Source: Oscillospiraceae bacterium
GTDB lineage: Bacteria; Bacillota; Clostridia; Oscillospirales; Oscillospiraceae
Length of the DNA: 49,815 bases
Direction of reading: 5' to 3'
Assembly: GCA_020025535.1 (NCBI GenBank)
Contig: JAHHRY010000008.1
Coordinates: 1 to 49,815, forward strand
Shown here: piece after piece, positions 48,736 through 49,815 of the stretch
How the letters are laid out: each line of letters begins with the position of its first letter
How positions within the stretch are numbered: the stretch's first letter is position 1
The notes under the pieces: generated by a model
Told to the model about the DNA's origin: nothing
The model's input: the letters and a program-made list of their open reading frames with translations, nothing else
Database searches by the model: none
Program-made: the position numbers and the translations under genes

Positions 48736-48764
48736 AGTATACTCCCTTTTTCGGCATATGTCAA
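48736..48764 (-). promoter_or_regulatory. Promoter of the DUF134 operon
   Basis: Perfect TTGACA (complement of 48759-48764), 17-nt spacer, TATACT (complement of 48736-48741), about 45 nt before the TTG start. Confidence 0.88.
48752..48763. promoter_or_regulatory. Palindromic operator 2, overlapping the -35
   Basis: CGGCATATGTCA differs from the core of operator 1 (TGGCATATGCCA) at two positions and covers most of the -35 hexamer. Centre-to-centre distance from operator 1 is about 39 bp. Confidence 0.6.
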
Positions 48765-48774
48765 TAACGAAAAA

Positions 48775-48789
48775 GCAAAAAGGTTTTGC
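48775..48789 (-). terminator. Small hairpin upstream of the DUF134 promoter
   Basis: On the minus strand GCAAAA-CCT-TTTTGC followed by TTTTTCG; a short terminator-like element just upstream of the -35 that could block readthrough. Confidence 0.4.
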
Positions 48790-49202
48790 CTTTCTTGCCC
48801 CACGGCGGCAAAAAAGCCCGCCGCCTTAGATGGGTGGTCATAAAACAGTAACCGACGAAAATTACTGATATATGGCATCTGTCTGACAGGGTTGGCAAAA
48901 AAGAAGCAGGCATCACCGAGATGAAAATCTTAGTGATGCCTGTTTTTCTTGCAATCGACAAATTTCCGTTTACGTGAGCTATCCACTGCAATATGGGTAC
49001 GAAACCAAAAGACGGAAAGGATGACATTACAATGAAAACGAACTAACTTACCACGCATACGACTGGCTGTCTTATGCTGAGGTGCAAATTTGCAGTAACA
49101 GGAGTTGCACATGACACAATCGTCACGGCACCACTTCACTAAAAGAGGCGCTGAAGTTTCTTTTCAGGTTACCTAAGCGTTAGAGATTCATGTGGATTTG
49201 CA
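48790..49202. other. Non-coding stretch between the DUF134 promoter and the pentapeptide gene
   Basis: About 400 bases without a supported gene. It holds a GGCGGC/GCCGCC inverted repeat (48804-48825) and the terminator at 48907. Two open minus-strand frames (ending at 48761 and 48930) lack ribosome sites and family features. The stretch looks like a junction between core and acquired DNA. Confidence 0.4.
48907..48950. terminator. Terminator-like hairpin after the pentapeptide gene
   Basis: Perfect 10-bp stem CAGGCATCAC (48907-48916) with GTGATGCCTG (48933-48942), 16-nt loop, followed by TTTTTCTT on the plus strand; the minus side is also T-rich (CTTCTTTTTT). It may serve the pentapeptide gene, though it is about 250 nt away. 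Confidence 0.65.
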
Positions 49203-49778
49203 TTACTTTATGATGATACCGCAATTATGGAGCAGGTTGACAACCTCCGGATAGGAAAATATTGCTCCTTTTAATTTGCAATTTGAAATATCCACTGCGT
49301 AACCGTCTGCGTTCTCAAAATTAGCCCCGGTTAAGTCGCATCGGAAAAATTCTGTTCTGCTCAGATGACAGGATGAGAATTTACTGTGTGAAAGGTTGCA
49401 GTCACCAAACAGAGAATCCAGAATTTCATTCCCGGAGAATACGAACTTTGGAAAACTAAGGTTCACAAAATTGTTGTATCTGAGCTGGCACTTCTCTAAA
49501 TGATTGATTGGACCAACAAAGCCATTCGTTAAATTTTCCCAGTTGATCCCGAACAGTCGGCATGACAGAAAGTCATTACCGGTCATGGTGCAATAATCAA
49601 ATACCGGGTTGATGACGCAGCAGCCAACAAAAGCGCAGTCAATGAATTTACAGTTATTGAGATGCATGGCCTCAAATTCACAGTTCTCAAATGTGCATTC
49701 CTCAAATTCGTGGCAGATTATCCCTTTGCTGCTAAGTTTAAGAGCGCTGAACACTTCATGTTCGTGATATGTGATCAA
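49203..49778 (-). CDS. Pentapeptide-repeat protein, Qnr-like
   Basis: A 191-aa protein made almost wholly of pentapeptide repeats with Phe, Leu or Cys at the central position (FEECTFENCEFEAMHLNNCKFIDCAF, and later FRCDLTGANFENADGYAVDISNCKLKGA). This predicts a right-handed quadrilateral beta-helix. The C-terminal end (PEVVNLLHNCGIIIK) resembles the short terminal helix of Qnr proteins, which mimic DNA and shield gyrase and topoisomerase IV; this likeness is by eye. It starts at a TTG (49778) with AAGGAA upstream. The gene is clearly more A+T-rich than the rest of the window and stands alone, suggesting transfer. Confidence 0.8.
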   Translation of the reverse strand: MITYHEHEVFSALKLSSKGIICHEFEECTFENCEFEAMHLNNCKFIDCAFVGCCVINPVFDYCTMTGNDFLSCRLFGINWENLTNGFVGPINHLEKCQLRYNNFVNLSFPKFVFSGNEILDSLFGDCNLSHSKFSSCHLSRTEFFRCDLTGANFENADGYAVDISNCKLKGAIFSYPEVVNLLHNCGIIIK

Positions 49779-49815
49779 ATCGGTTCCTTCCTTCTCTTTG
49801 CTTTTTAAATCAGGC

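Noticed and set aside
48930..49139. Cys-containing 69-codon minus-strand frame
   Set aside because: No ribosome site, no recognisable family, and it runs into the terminator hairpin; treated as non-coding.
1..49815. CRISPR array, prophage or insertion sequence
   Set aside because: No regular spaced repeats, no transposase or integrase and no phage structural gene were seen in any frame.

Overview
The window looks like the core chromosome of an anaerobic Gram-positive bacterium of the class Clostridia, most likely the Oscillospiraceae/Ruminococcaceae group. This is inferred from gene content and style, not from a database match. The pointers are an oxygen-free ribonucleotide reductase (NrdD) with no aerobic enzyme, acetate kinase, a Bce-type signalling/ABC module, a type IIA topoisomerase pair lacking the GyrA box, an F-type ATP synthase whose c subunit has the two-carboxylate pattern of Na+-coupled enzymes, and a ferredoxin-ATPase/NifX cluster. 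Promoters are consensus sigma-A type and most operons end in clear hairpin terminators. By eye the base composition is close to even; the last gene (49203-49778) is visibly richer in A+T.

Layout. 1-4.0 kb: tail of an unknown gene, then pepT and ackA (minus strand), with tmcAL divergent from ackA. 4.2-6.6 kb: a polar amino-acid ABC transporter. 6.6-8.8 kb: nrdD (minus). 9.1-11.3 kb: galM and a conserved Cys-rich protein of unknown function (plus). 11.5-16.1 kb: minus-strand Bce-type module (ATPase, permease, response regulator, histidine kinase). 16.4-20.6 kb: minus-strand operon of a small membrane protein, recD2, comFC and mreB. 20.6-21.0 kb: tRNA-Gly(GCC) with its own promoter and a duplicated terminator. 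21.1-27.3 kb: minus-strand operon of topoisomerase subunits B and A, a YitT-family membrane protein and a transglutaminase-like lipoprotein. 27.5-34.8 kb: complete atpZ-atpI-atpBEFHAGDC operon. 34.9-36.3 kb: asnS. 36.4-38.6 kb: membrane-anchored XRE regulator and uxaC (minus). 38.8-40.9 kb: hexapeptide transferase plus glmM. 41.0-45.8 kb: envelope-polymer operon (GT2-GtrA fusion, phosphodiester glycosidase, exported domain protein, PAP2 phosphatase) with ridA last. 45.9-48.7 kb: minus-strand operon of a DUF134 regulator, two NifX-family proteins and two ferredoxin-containing MinD-like ATPases. 49.2-49.8 kb: pentapeptide-repeat protein.

How it fits together. Energy metabolism (acetate kinase, an ATP synthase that may be Na+ coupled), peptide and amino-acid uptake, sugar and uronate entry (galM, uxaC) and amino-sugar/envelope synthesis (glmM, GT2-GtrA, PAP2, mreB) are all represented. 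The least described unit is the DUF134/NifX/ferredoxin-ATPase operon. It has no nitrogenase gene near it, and two copies of a GGCATATG-centred palindrome flank its promoter, so an autoregulated metal- or Fe-S-cluster-handling system is a reasonable reading. Other points to check are a lengthened ATP synthase subunit a, a transglutaminase-like lipoprotein without the expected catalytic His, a topoisomerase A subunit with Ala at the quinolone-contact Ser position, and a Qnr-like pentapeptide protein.
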